NCBI RefSeq assembly: GCF_018327685.1
Contig: NZ_BNEL01000001.1
Span: 5,829,501 to 5,893,500 of the forward strand
From: Streptomyces sp. TS71-3
Lineage (GTDB): Bacteria; Actinomycetota; Actinomycetes; Streptomycetales; Streptomycetaceae
Length of the DNA stretch: 64,000 bases
Direction of reading: 5' to 3'
The notes under the pieces were generated by a model, which saw only the letters and a program-made list of their open reading frames with translations, was not told the DNA's origin and ran no database searches. Of the stretch, positions 8,851-16,954 are shown piece by piece; position 1 is the first letter of the stretch, and every line of letters begins with the position of its first letter. The position numbers and the translations under genes were made by a program.

Positions 8851-9830
8851 GAGGAAGCCCTCACCCTCGGGTCGAGCAGCCGGTAGGAGAGATCGACCAG
8901 CAGGTTCACCACGACGAACGTCGCCGCGAAGAACAGCACGGCCGCCTGCACCAGCGGGAAGTCGCGGTGGGAGATGGCCTCGATGGTGAGCTGTCCGACG
9001 CCGGGCCACGAGAACACCTGCTCGGTGAGGATGGCCCCGCCGAGCAGGCCCCCGATCTCCAGGCCGACGACGGTCACCACCGGCAGCGAGGCGTTGCGCA
9101 GGCCGTGCGTGAGCACCACCTTGAGCGGGCCGAAGCCCTTGGCCCGTGCGGTGCGGATGTGGTCGCTGGTGAGCACGTCGATCAGCGACGAGCGCAGCAG
9201 CCTCGCGACGACGGCGACGGAGTACACGGCGAGCGTCACGGACGGCAGGACCAGGTTGGCGAACGTGCCGTACCCGGAGGCGGGCAGGGCGTGCAGGCCC
9301 ACCGCGAACACCAGGATCAGCAGGATGCCCACCCAGAACGGCGGTGTGGACTGGCCGAGCAGCACACCCGTCATCACCCCCCGGTCGGTGGCCCGGCCGC
9401 GCCGCATCGCCGCGACGACACCCGCGGGCAGGGCCACCGCCAGCGTCACCACCAGGGCCCCCGCGGCCAGTTGCAGGGTGGCGGGCAGCCGGTCGGCGAG
9501 CACGTGGCTGACGGGCTCGTGGTAGAAGAGCGAGGTGCCGAGGTCCAGCCGGGGCAGCCCCCACAGGTAGTCCAGGTACTGGGCGAACAGCGGGCGGTCC
9601 AGGCCGAGCCCGGCCCGGAGCACGGCCTCCTGGTGGGCGGTGGCGTCCGGCGGCAGCAGCAGTTTGACGGGGTCTCCGGAGAGCCGCACGAGGAAGAACG
9701 AGACGGTCGCCGTGCACAGCAGCACGAACACCGCGCCGGCGACCCGGGTGAGCACCACCCTCAGGATGCCCGCCCAGTGGCCGTCCGGGCGGCTGCCGCC
9801 ACCGCCGGGCCGGGAGGAGAGTCCGCTCAT
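8847..9830 (-). CDS. Peptide-type ABC transporter permease (OppB/DppB-like)
   Basis: Inner-membrane permease of 327 residues. The first helix ([21 protein letters not shown]) is followed by [16 protein letters not shown] and the family pattern [27 protein letters not shown]. The EAA loop is [20 protein letters not shown], and the protein ends [21 protein letters not shown], as usual for DppB. Start ATG 9830 overlaps the binding-protein stop (ATGA). Order SBP-B-C-D-F and 4-bp overlaps throughout mean one tightly coupled transcript from the promoter near 11560. Confidence 0.92.
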   Translation of the reverse strand: MSGLSSRPGGGGSRPDGHWAGILRVVLTRVAGAVFVLLCTATVSFFLVRLSGDPVKLLLPPDATAHQEAVLRAGLGLDRPLFAQYLDYLWGLPRLDLGTSLFYHEPVSHVLADRLPATLQLAAGALVVTLAVALPAGVVAAMRRGRATDRGVMTGVLLGQSTPPFWVGILLILVFAVGLHALPASGYGTFANLVLPSVTLAVYSVAVVARLLRSSLIDVLTSDHIRTARAKGFGPLKVVLTHGLRNASLPVVTVVGLEIGGLLGGAILTEQVFSWPGVGQLTIEAISHRDFPLVQAAVLFFAATFVVVNLLVDLSYRLLDPRVRASS

Positions 9831-11533
9831 CGGGAGACCTCCGCACTCGCCATGTCGAGCACTCCCGCCGACCCGGACCGCCAGCGCGGCCGGTCGTTGC
9901 GGGCGTAGATGTTGTCGATCTGGTAGAGGAAGACGAACGGCGCCTCCTCGCGCATCAGCCGCTGGAGGTCTGAGAAGGCCCGCACCCGCCGCGCGGGGTC
10001 CACGGACAGTTCCTCCAGGTCGACCAGGTGGTCCGCCTCCTTGGAGTGCCAGCGGCTCTGGCGCCGGTCGCTGCGGACGTTGGACTGCACCATGCTCTCG
10101 CCGTCCAGCGTCCACACGGTGCTGGCCGCCAGGTACATCGGCCCGAGCGCGCCGTGGTTGGTGCTGGTCAGCCGCTCGGAGTAGGTGCCGGGGTCGAGCA
10201 GGTCGACCTTGGCGTGCACGCCCGCCCTGGCCAGCAGCCCGGACAGCGCCTCGGCGACGTTCGAGTCGATGTTGGAGGCGGTCAGCGTGGTGGTGAAGCC
10301 GTGCGGGTAGCCGGCCTCGGCGAGCAGCCTGCGCGCGGTGGCCACGGAGCGGGTGAACGGCTTGAGGGCCGGGTCGAACCCGAAGGCGCCGCGCGGGATC
10401 ATCGCAGGCACCTCACGCGCCTTGCCGCCCAGCACCGCCTTGATCAGCAGCGGTACGTCGATCGCGTGGTTGAGGGCCTGGCGCACCCTCCGGTCCTTCA
10501 GCGGCCCGTCGTCCAGCGTGTTCAGCGAGAGGTACGAGGTGCGGATGCCGGTGTGGCTCTCCAGCGTGACACCGGTGTAGCCGGCGAGCTGCTGTGCGGC
10601 GTCCGGGGTGAGCCCGGTGACCAGGTCGACGCCGCCGCTCTGGAGCGCCGCCAGCGACGACGAGGCGTTGGGCGCCGGGCTGAAGACCAGCTCGTCGACG
10701 CGGGGCCGGCCGCTGAAGTGCCCGGACCAGGCCCGCAACCGGAGCTCGTGGTCGCGCTGCCAGCGCACGAAGGTGAACGGCCCGGTGCCGACGGGGTGCG
10801 CCGCGAACGCCTCGTCGCCGACCTGGGCCAGGTGGCGCGGCGGCACCGCGACACCGCCGAACAGGGAGAGTTTGTCCGGCAGGATCGGGTCGTGCAGCGT
10901 GGTGTGCAGGTCCACCGTCAGCTGGTCGACGACGGTCACGCCCTTCACGTACCGCAGCTCCACGATCGGTGACTTGGTCGCCGGGTCGAGCAGTCTCTCG
11001 ATGCTGAATTTCACCGCTGCCGCGTCACACGGCTCCCCGTTGTGAAACCGTACGCCGGGACGGAGTCTGAACCTCCACACCAAGGGGCTCGTAGCCTTCC
11101 AGGAGAGTGCGAGCCCTGGGTGCAACCTGTTGTCCCGGCCACGGGTGGTCAGCGTGTCGAAGATGTTGATGAGGACGTTCATCGACACCATGTCACCCTG
11201 CTTCTGGGGATCCATCGTCTCGGGATCCGCGGGTTGCGACACCCGCAGCACGTTGCCGGCGCCGGTGCCCGGGGAGGCACCGCATCCGGTGAGCAGTGCC
11301 GGCGCGGAGAGCGCGGGGACGAGCAGCCCGCCCAGGCGCAGCACGCTCCGCCGGGAGGCCCGTGACGGGGCCGGGGCGCCGTCTCCAGTCCTGGCCCGTG
11401 AGACCTCCGGCCCCAGGCGGCCGTCCGCGGTGTCCGGCGTTCTGCCCCACGGGGGATACGAGGTCCTGCCCGGGCCCAGCCTCTCGCTCGGGCCCGGTGG
11501 ACCGGCTTCGTCCGGCGCCTTGCGTTGGCCCAC
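9827..11533 (-). CDS. Family-5 extracellular solute-binding lipoprotein of peptide-type ABC importer
   Basis: Captures the substrate outside the cell for the B-C-D-F transporter. 568 residues from GTG at 11533, chosen because GGAGG (11540-11544) sits six bases upstream; an ATG at 11560 has no such site. A twin-arginine-like SRRSVLRLGG stretch and a lipobox LLTGC place the lipid-anchored cysteine at about residue 84. This is unusually far from the start, so an internal GTG at 11344 is a possible alternative. The mature part has SBP_bac_5 signatures: GDMVSMNVLINIFDTLTTRG, WRFRLRPGVRFHNGEP, VGTGPFTFVRW and VRQALNHAIDVPLLI. First gene of the five-gene operon; divergent from the IclR gene, which probably regulates it. 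Ligand unknown (peptide or amide-containing compound). Confidence 0.9.
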   Translation of the reverse strand: MGQRKAPDEAGPPGPSERLGPGRTSYPPWGRTPDTADGRLGPEVSRARTGDGAPAPSRASRRSVLRLGGLLVPALSAPALLTGCGASPGTGAGNVLRVSQPADPETMDPQKQGDMVSMNVLINIFDTLTTRGRDNRLHPGLALSWKATSPLVWRFRLRPGVRFHNGEPCDAAAVKFSIERLLDPATKSPIVELRYVKGVTVVDQLTVDLHTTLHDPILPDKLSLFGGVAVPPRHLAQVGDEAFAAHPVGTGPFTFVRWQRDHELRLRAWSGHFSGRPRVDELVFSPAPNASSSLAALQSGGVDLVTGLTPDAAQQLAGYTGVTLESHTGIRTSYLSLNTLDDGPLKDRRVRQALNHAIDVPLLIKAVLGGKAREVPAMIPRGAFGFDPALKPFTRSVATARRLLAEAGYPHGFTTTLTASNIDSNVAEALSGLLARAGVHAKVDLLDPGTYSERLTSTNHGALGPMYLAASTVWTLDGESMVQSNVRSDRRQSRWHSKEADHLVDLEELSVDPARRVRAFSDLQRLMREEAPFVFLYQIDNIYARNDRPRWRSGSAGVLDMASAEVSR

Positions 11534-11573
11534 GGTCCACCTCCGGGACGATCGTTCCATTCAACATGACAAA

Positions 11574-11592
11574 CGTTCCGGATTCCGGAACG
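11574..11592. promoter_or_regulatory. Perfect inverted repeat, probable IclR-type operator
   Basis: CGTTCCGGATTCCGGAACG has 9-bp perfect arms around a single T. It lies between the divergent binding-protein gene (start 11533) and the IclR gene (start 11615). A second CGTTCC half-site is nearby at 11553. The location and symmetry fit an operator for the adjacent regulator, controlling both directions. Confidence 0.6.
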
Positions 11593-11614
11593 CGGTGGGG
11601 TTAAGCTAGGCGAC

Positions 11615-12469
11615 ATGGTGAAACCGGTCAACACCTCCGCGAGCGAGCAAGAACCCGGCAAGGGCCCCGTCGACAAGGCGATGGACGTGCTCGAAGCCCT
11701 GGCACGGGAAGGCGGGGCGCAGCGGCTCGCCCAGATCGCCCGCCGTACCGGCCTCACCAAGCCCACCGTCCACCGCCACCTGCGCACGCTCGCCGACTGC
11801 GGCTTCGCGGAGCCCGCCGAGGGCGGCGCGTACCGCGCGGGGCCGCGCCTGCTGGGGCTGGCCGCCGCCGCCCTCCACGCCGGCCCCGACCTCCGGCTCG
11901 CCCGCCCCGTCCTCGCGGACCTGCGCCGCCGCACCGGCCAGCTCGCGCACTACGCCGTACGGGACGGTGCCGAGGCCGTCCACCTGGAGCTGTCCGAGCC
12001 GGCCGGGGAGTACCGGATGAGCGTCGCTCCCGGCGGCCGGGCCCCGCTGCACTCCAGCGCTGTCGGCCTCGCCATGCTGTCGGCGCTGCCGGAGCCGGAG
12101 GCCGACGCGGTCCTCGCCGGCGCCCTGCTCGACGGCACCGCGCTGCCCGCCCGCACCGCGGCCACCCTCACCGACCCCGCGACGCTCCGCGCCGAACTGG
12201 CGGAGACCGCCCGGCGCGGCTACGCGGTCGACGACGAGTACGACGAGCCGGACGTGCGCTCCGTCGCCGCGCCCGTCCTCGGCGCCGAGGGGCAGGTCGT
12301 GGGCGCCGTCGGCCTCTCCGGGCTGACGTTCGCGCTCGACGACGCGAGCGTGGCGGTGTTCGGCCCGATGGTGCGCGCCGCCGCCCGCGCGGTCTCGACG
12401 GGCCTCGGCGGCACCGCGCCGTACCTAGGTCCGGTGCCGGGGGAGCTTCCGAAGGGAGGCCGGTCGTGA
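11615..12469 (+). CDS. IclR family transcriptional regulator
   Basis: 284 residues. The winged HTH lies at about 18-75 (VDKAMDVLEALAREGGAQRL, ARRTGLTKPTVHRHLRTLAD). It is followed by an IclR effector (GAF-like) domain with HYAVRDGAEAVHLELSEP, HSSAVGLAMLSALPEPEAD, RRGYAVDDEYDEPDVRSVAAPV and VVGAVGLSGLTFAL. The ATG at 11615 has only a weak ribosome site. The regulator is divergent to the ABC operon across the CGTTCCGGA dyad and overlaps the downstream serine hydrolase gene by 4 bp (GTGA), so regulator and hydrolase are one operon. Confidence 0.9.
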   Translation: MVKPVNTSASEQEPGKGPVDKAMDVLEALAREGGAQRLAQIARRTGLTKPTVHRHLRTLADCGFAEPAEGGAYRAGPRLLGLAAAALHAGPDLRLARPVLADLRRRTGQLAHYAVRDGAEAVHLELSEPAGEYRMSVAPGGRAPLHSSAVGLAMLSALPEPEADAVLAGALLDGTALPARTAATLTDPATLRAELAETARRGYAVDDEYDEPDVRSVAAPVLGAEGQVVGAVGLSGLTFALDDASVAVFGPMVRAAARAVSTGLGGTAPYLGPVPGELPKGGRS

Positions 12470-13698
12470 GCGCGCTCGGGGAGTTGCTCGCGGAGGGGCG
12501 CCGGCGGCGCGTGTACTCCGGCGCCGCCTGGTCGGTCGGCACCGCCGACGGGCCCCTCGACCGCGGCTGGACGGGCACCAGGAGCTGGGGCGGCGAAGGT
12601 CTGGACGGCGGCGCCGCGGAGGGCAGCGTGCCGGGTGACGCCACCCCGGGTGGTGCCACTGTGGGTGACGGCGCCTCGGGTGCTGCTGGTGACGGCGACT
12701 CAGGCGTTGCTTGCGACGGCCCTTCGGGTGCCGCGGGTGACGGCCCGTCGGAAGGCGGGGATCCGGGCGGCCCTGACCTCGACGGCGACGCGCTGTGGGA
12801 TCTCGCCTCGGTCACCAAGCCGATCGTGGGGCTTGCCGTGCTCGCCCTTGTCGAGCAGGGCGCGCTCGCCCTCACCGACACCGTGGGCACCCACCGCCCG
12901 GAGTACCGGGGTGGCACTTCCGCCGACCTGACGGTTCATCAGCTCCTCACGCACACCTCGGGACTGCCGGGCCAGATCCCCCTCTACCGCACCCACCCCA
13001 CCAGGGCGGACCTGCTGCGGGCGCTCGGCAAGCTGCCGCTGAGGGCCGCCCCGGGCACCCGGGTCGAGTACTCCTCGCAGGGCTTCATGCTGCTCGGCCT
13101 GGTCGCCGAGGCCGCCGCCGGCCGCCCCCTGGACGAGCTGGTGGCGGACGCCGTCTGCGCGCCGCTCGGCATGACCGGCACGGTCTTCACGCCCGGCGCG
13201 GCGGGCCGGGCGCGCGCCGTGGCCACCGAGCGGTGCCCCTGGCGGGGCCGCACCGTCGTCGGGGAGGTGCACGACGAGAACGCCGCGGTCCTCGGCGGCG
13301 TCTGCGGGCACGCCGGCCTCTTCGCGCCGCTCGCCGACCTGGAGCGCCTGGGCCGGTCCCTCGCGGGCGGCGCGCGATCGCTCCTGCACTCCGACACCTT
13401 CGCCCTGATGACGGCCCCGCACACCGACGCCCTCAACCTCCGCCGCTGCCTCGCCTGGCAGGGCCAGGACGCGGAGGGCTCCCCGGTCGGGGGCTCCTTC
13501 GGGCCCGAGGCGTACGGGCACACCGGCTTCACCGGCACCAGCATCTGGCTGGACCCGGCGACCGGCCGCTACGCGGTGCTCCTCACCAACCGGGTGCACC
13601 CCACCCGCGACGGCCAGGGCATCGAGGCCGTGCGCCACGCCTTCCACGACCGCGCCATGGCCCTGCCGGCGGCGCCGGGGCGGGAACCCAAGCGGTGA
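12466..13698 (+). CDS. Serine hydrolase, class C beta-lactamase/D-aminopeptidase fold
   Basis: 410 residues from GTG 12466, translationally coupled to the IclR gene. The nucleophile motif SxxK is LASVTKP near residue 115, the second motif is YSS (VEYSSQGFMLLG), and the third is HTG (GHTGFTGTSIWLD). This is the pattern of penicillin-binding-protein-like esterases and D-aminopeptidases rather than resistance beta-lactamases. There is no signal peptide, so it is probably cytosolic. An insertion of about 60 residues rich in Gly, Asp, Ser and Pro (residues about 45-105) splits the first strands from the SxxK helix and comes from degenerate short DNA repeats. It may cleave the amide or ester compound imported by the neighbouring ABC system (inference). 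Confidence 0.85.
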   Translation: MSALGELLAEGRRRRVYSGAAWSVGTADGPLDRGWTGTRSWGGEGLDGGAAEGSVPGDATPGGATVGDGASGAAGDGDSGVACDGPSGAAGDGPSEGGDPGGPDLDGDALWDLASVTKPIVGLAVLALVEQGALALTDTVGTHRPEYRGGTSADLTVHQLLTHTSGLPGQIPLYRTHPTRADLLRALGKLPLRAAPGTRVEYSSQGFMLLGLVAEAAAGRPLDELVADAVCAPLGMTGTVFTPGAAGRARAVATERCPWRGRTVVGEVHDENAAVLGGVCGHAGLFAPLADLERLGRSLAGGARSLLHSDTFALMTAPHTDALNLRRCLAWQGQDAEGSPVGGSFGPEAYGHTGFTGTSIWLDPATGRYAVLLTNRVHPTRDGQGIEAVRHAFHDRAMALPAAPGREPKR

Positions 13699-13740
13699 CG
13701 ATGACGTGAGGGGCACGGTCCGGCCGGGCGGACCGGACGC

Positions 13741-14259
13741 TCACCGCCCGGTTCCAAGATCGATCCGCCAGTCGTTGGACGTGATCCACTGCCCCTTCGG
13801 GTACTCGAAGCCGACGGCTCCGAGCAGCTCGAACCCGGCCCCGCGGCAGACCGTGTTCGACGCGGCGTGATCCACGCGCGGGAAGGCGTGCAGGTACCGG
13901 TGCGAGGCGGCCGACCGCGCCACGTCGACGAGGGCCCGGGCCGCGCTGGTCGCCAGCCCCCGGCCCTGGAACTCGGGCAGCACGCCCCACCCGGTCTCCC
14001 ACACCGTCTCCTCGTGCCACTCGCGCTCCCAGAAGCCGATCGACCCGACCGTCTCGCCGGTGGACGCCAGGGTGACCCGGTACATCCGCCCCGGCCCCTG
14101 GAGCTCCACGTACTTCCTGTGGCGCGCCACCAGCCGGGCGTCGGATTCCGGGCCACCGAGGTACTCGGTCATCTCGCGCGCGTTGGTCCGCCGCAGGAGC
14201 CAGAAGTCGCCCTCGCCCCAGGGCGTCAGGCCCACCCGCCTCGGATTCGCGTTGTCCAT
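13741..14259 (-). CDS. GNAT family N-acetyltransferase
   Basis: 172 residues from ATG 14259, with AGGGTGG upstream; the longer open frame is a shadow of the photolyase region. Motif A is clear: WGVLPEFQGRGLATSAARALV binds acetyl-CoA. Preceding strands read YRVTLASTGETVGSIGFWEREW, and the C-terminal half contains FPRVDHAASNTVCRGAGFELLG, as in RimJ-like GNATs. Stand-alone gene, convergent with the serine hydrolase gene. Acceptor substrate unknown. Confidence 0.85.
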   Translation of the reverse strand: MDNANPRRVGLTPWGEGDFWLLRRTNAREMTEYLGGPESDARLVARHRKYVELQGPGRMYRVTLASTGETVGSIGFWEREWHEETVWETGWGVLPEFQGRGLATSAARALVDVARSAASHRYLHAFPRVDHAASNTVCRGAGFELLGAVGFEYPKGQWITSNDWRIDLGTGR

Positions 14260-14605
14260 GGCGGCCACCCTAGGAGATGGCTCCCGCTCCTCGTCGAAAC
14301 GCAGGGCGAGGCGACACCGGGCCGCTCGCGGTGCGGGCCGTGGCTCCGGGCCGACCGGGCTTTTCGGAGGCACGCCCGGACGGTGGCGGCGCCCGCGACG
14401 CCGGCCCGCTGGAGCGCCGCGGCCACACGTACGGCTCACACGTTCGGCCCCATACCTCCGTCGCCCGGCCACCCGGAGGAGGCGCGAGGAGCCGGTCCGG
14501 GAGAGCCTGGACCAGGCGGTACGCCGCCTTGCGGGGCGCGCCGCCCCGCCCGGGCCGCACGGACTCCGGAGCCCGGTCACGGGATCGGCACGGCAGGAGG
14601 TAGGC
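14260..14605. other. Divergent intergenic region, no gene
   Basis: 346 bp between the GNAT gene and the photolyase gene. It should hold both promoters. Overlapping open frames have no ribosome sites or recognisable products. I see no strong inverted repeat. Confidence 0.5.
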
Positions 14606-16108
14606 ATGAAGCGGGCCCACTGGCTCTTCGGCGACCAGCTCGGCCCGCACTTCCTCAGGCCCGGCCCGGACGGTCCCGACCGGAACGCGCCGGTGGTGAT
14701 GGTCGAGTCCCGTGCGGTGTTCCGCCGCCGACGCTTCCACCGTGCCAAGGCGCACCTGATGCTCTCCGCGATGCGGCACCGTGCCGCGGAGCTCGGCGAC
14801 AGGGTGCGCTACGTACAGGCCGACACGTATCGGCAGGGTCTACACATGGCCGTTGGAGATAAACCGGTGACCGTGCACCATCCGACCTCCCGTGCGGCCC
14901 TGGGTCTCGTACGGGCCCTGGACAGCGTGACCGTGCTGCCCGCGCGCGGCTTCCTCGTCGCGCACGACGACTTCACGGCATGGGTGGGCGCACGCGACGG
15001 CGGGCGGCTCCTGCAGGAGGCCTTCTACCGATGGGTCCGCCGCCGGCACGAGCTGCTGATGGACGGCGAGGAGCCGGCCGGGGGCCGCTGGAACCACGAC
15101 CACGACAACAGGGAGCCGCCGCCGGGACAAGCGCGCACCCTCGGCGCCCCGCCGCCCTACCGCCCCCGCGAGGACGCGATCGACGCCGAGGTCCGCGACG
15201 ACCTGGACCGCTGGGAACGCGACGGCGACGTGCGCTTCGTGGGCCGCGACGGCCCCCGGATGTTCCCCGCGACCCGTCGCGAGGCACGCGCGGCCCTGCG
15301 CCGCTTCGTCGCGCACCGGCTCGCCGGCTTCGGCCCGCACGAGGACGCGATGCTCGCCGGGGACCCGGTGATGAGCCACAGCCTGCTGTCGTCCTCGCTC
15401 AACCTCGGCCTGCTCGATCCCGCGGAGTGCGTGGAGGGCGCCGAGGCCGCCTGGCGCGCGGGGGAAGCACCCCTGAACAGCGTGGAGGGGTTCGTCCGCC
15501 AGGTCGCGGGCTGGCGCGAGTACGTGTGGCAGCTGTACTGGCACCTCGGCCCGGACCACGCCCGCAGCAACGAACTCGGTCACCGCCGGCCGTTGCCCGA
15601 CTGGTTCCTGGACCTCGACGCCGACGCCGTCACCGCCCGCTGCCTGGCGACGGTCCTCGCACAGGTGCGCGCGCACGGCTGGACGCACCACATCCCCCGG
15701 CTGATGGTGCTCGGCAACATCGCCCTCCAGCAGGGCTGGCACCCCGCGGCGGTGACCGACTGGTTCCACCGGTGCTTCGTGGACGGCTACGCCTGGGTGA
15801 TGCAGCCCAACGTGATCGGCATGTCCCAGTACGCAGACGGCGGCCGGATGGTCACCAAGCCCTACGTGTCGGGCGGCGCCTACATCAACCGGATGAGTGA
15901 CTTCTGCGGCCCCTGCGCCTACCGGCCGGCGCGGCGCACCGGAGCCGGCGCCTGCCCGTACACGGCGGGCTACTGGGCCTTCCTGCACCGGCACCGCGCC
16001 CGTCTGGAGCACAACCCGCGGATGGCGCAGGCCGTACACGGCCTCGACCGGCTGGGCGACCTCGGGGACCTGCTGCGCGAGGAGGACGGCCGGCGCGGAC
16101 CGCCCTGA
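14606..16108 (+). CDS. Iron-sulfur photolyase/cryptochrome-related protein (FeS-BCP, PhrB/CryB type)
   Basis: Flavoprotein of exactly 500 residues. The N-terminal Rossmann domain begins HWLFGDQLGPHF, diagnostic of the photolyase-related FeS-BCP group. The FAD domain includes MSHSLLSSSLNLGLLDP, NSVEGFVRQVAGWREYVWQLYW, HIPRLMVLGNIALQQGWHP and DGYAWVMQPNVIGMSQYADG. Four cysteines at 346, 434, 437 and 450 have the 88-3-13 spacing I recall for the 4Fe-4S ligands of Agrobacterium PhrB, a (6-4) photolyase. AGGAGG at 14595-14600 fixes the ATG at 14606. It is predicted to repair UV (6-4) photoproducts using light. The next gene is an Ohr-type peroxidase, a plausible light/oxidative-stress pairing. Confidence 0.9.
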   Translation: MKRAHWLFGDQLGPHFLRPGPDGPDRNAPVVMVESRAVFRRRRFHRAKAHLMLSAMRHRAAELGDRVRYVQADTYRQGLHMAVGDKPVTVHHPTSRAALGLVRALDSVTVLPARGFLVAHDDFTAWVGARDGGRLLQEAFYRWVRRRHELLMDGEEPAGGRWNHDHDNREPPPGQARTLGAPPPYRPREDAIDAEVRDDLDRWERDGDVRFVGRDGPRMFPATRREARAALRRFVAHRLAGFGPHEDAMLAGDPVMSHSLLSSSLNLGLLDPAECVEGAEAAWRAGEAPLNSVEGFVRQVAGWREYVWQLYWHLGPDHARSNELGHRRPLPDWFLDLDADAVTARCLATVLAQVRAHGWTHHIPRLMVLGNIALQQGWHPAAVTDWFHRCFVDGYAWVMQPNVIGMSQYADGGRMVTKPYVSGGAYINRMSDFCGPCAYRPARRTGAGACPYTAGYWAFLHRHRARLEHNPRMAQAVHGLDRLGDLGDLLREEDGRRGPP

Positions 16109-16304
16109 CGGACGGCCCGCGCACCGGCGGGTACGCCGGATGGCCGCCCTGACCCTGTGTCGGCGCGCGGCACGCCAGCGCCGGTGCTCGAATGACGCAT
16201 GGCACCTCCTCAGGGGCCGCCACGCGTCCCCGGCCGGCGAGCCGGGTGCGCGGCGGTGGCACAGGCGGGTGGCCGCGGAGGGCGAAGGCGACGCGGGAGA
16301 CCAG

Positions 16305-16724
16305 ATGACGGACACGGACCGGGCCCTGTACACGACCACGATGGCGTCCCTCGGCGGACCCGACCGGGTGGAGGCCGTGGGGGACGGGACGCACCGGCTG
16401 ATGATGAACGCGCCGCCCGCCCTGGAGTCCGCGGACCGCCAGGCGTGGAATCCGGAACAGCTCTACGCCGCCGCCGTCGCCTCCTGCCTGCACCAGGCGC
16501 TGGGCGTCGTGGCCAGCGAGACCGGCGCGGACCTGACCGGCAGCGAGGTGCACGCCGCGGTCACCCTGGAGCATGTGGGGGCGCTGCGCTACGACTTCTC
16601 CACCCGGGTCAGCGTCCACCTCCCGCGCATCGACGCGGCCCGGCGGCCCGCCCTGATCGAGCAGGCGCTGAGGAGCTGCCCCATGGCCGCCGACATCCGG
16701 ATGGACGAGGCCGGCACACCGTAG
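16305..16724 (+). CDS. Organic hydroperoxide resistance protein (Ohr/OsmC family)
   Basis: Small thiol peroxidase of 139 residues detoxifying organic hydroperoxides in the cytosol. The N-terminal motif YTTTMASLGGPDR resembles Ohr. The peroxidatic cysteine is C61 in NPEQLYAAAVASCLH and the resolving cysteine is C125 in ALRSCPMAADI, the same numbering as classical Ohr proteins. ATG at 16305 follows a GGGAGA site. No OhrR-type repressor is adjacent. It lies 196 bp after the photolyase gene on the same strand. Confidence 0.88.
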   Translation: MTDTDRALYTTTMASLGGPDRVEAVGDGTHRLMMNAPPALESADRQAWNPEQLYAAAVASCLHQALGVVASETGADLTGSEVHAAVTLEHVGALRYDFSTRVSVHLPRIDAARRPALIEQALRSCPMAADIRMDEAGTP

Positions 16725-16761
16725 GCGGCGCCCCGGCCGGCACGGCACGGGCCGGGGTGGG

Positions 16762-16815
16762 GCACGCTATCGACCGCGCACGCTATCGACCGAAGCGCGC
16801 GCCATCGACCGAAGC
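16762..16815. repeat. Degenerate 19-bp tandem repeat
   Basis: Units around GCACGCTATCGACCGAAGC are found at 16762-16777 (partial), 16778-16796 and 16797-16815 with few changes. They lie in the intergenic region between the Ohr gene and the convergent ABC ATPase gene. No gene or known signal overlaps. Confidence 0.6.
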
Positions 16816-16954
16816 ACGCGCCACCGCCGGCGCACGCCCCACTGCCGGTGCACGCCACCGGAGTACACGACCGGGGCGCGCGCCCTGGCCGGACCTTCAG
16901 CCCAGGACCCGGCCACCTGGCCGGGGCCGGGGCCCCGGCCAGGCCCGGCCGGCG

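Noticed and set aside
12466..13698. Serine hydrolase as an antibiotic-resistance beta-lactamase
   Set aside because: No signal peptide, the third motif is HTG and the gene is coupled to an IclR regulator beside an importer; esterase or D-aminopeptidase-like function is more likely.
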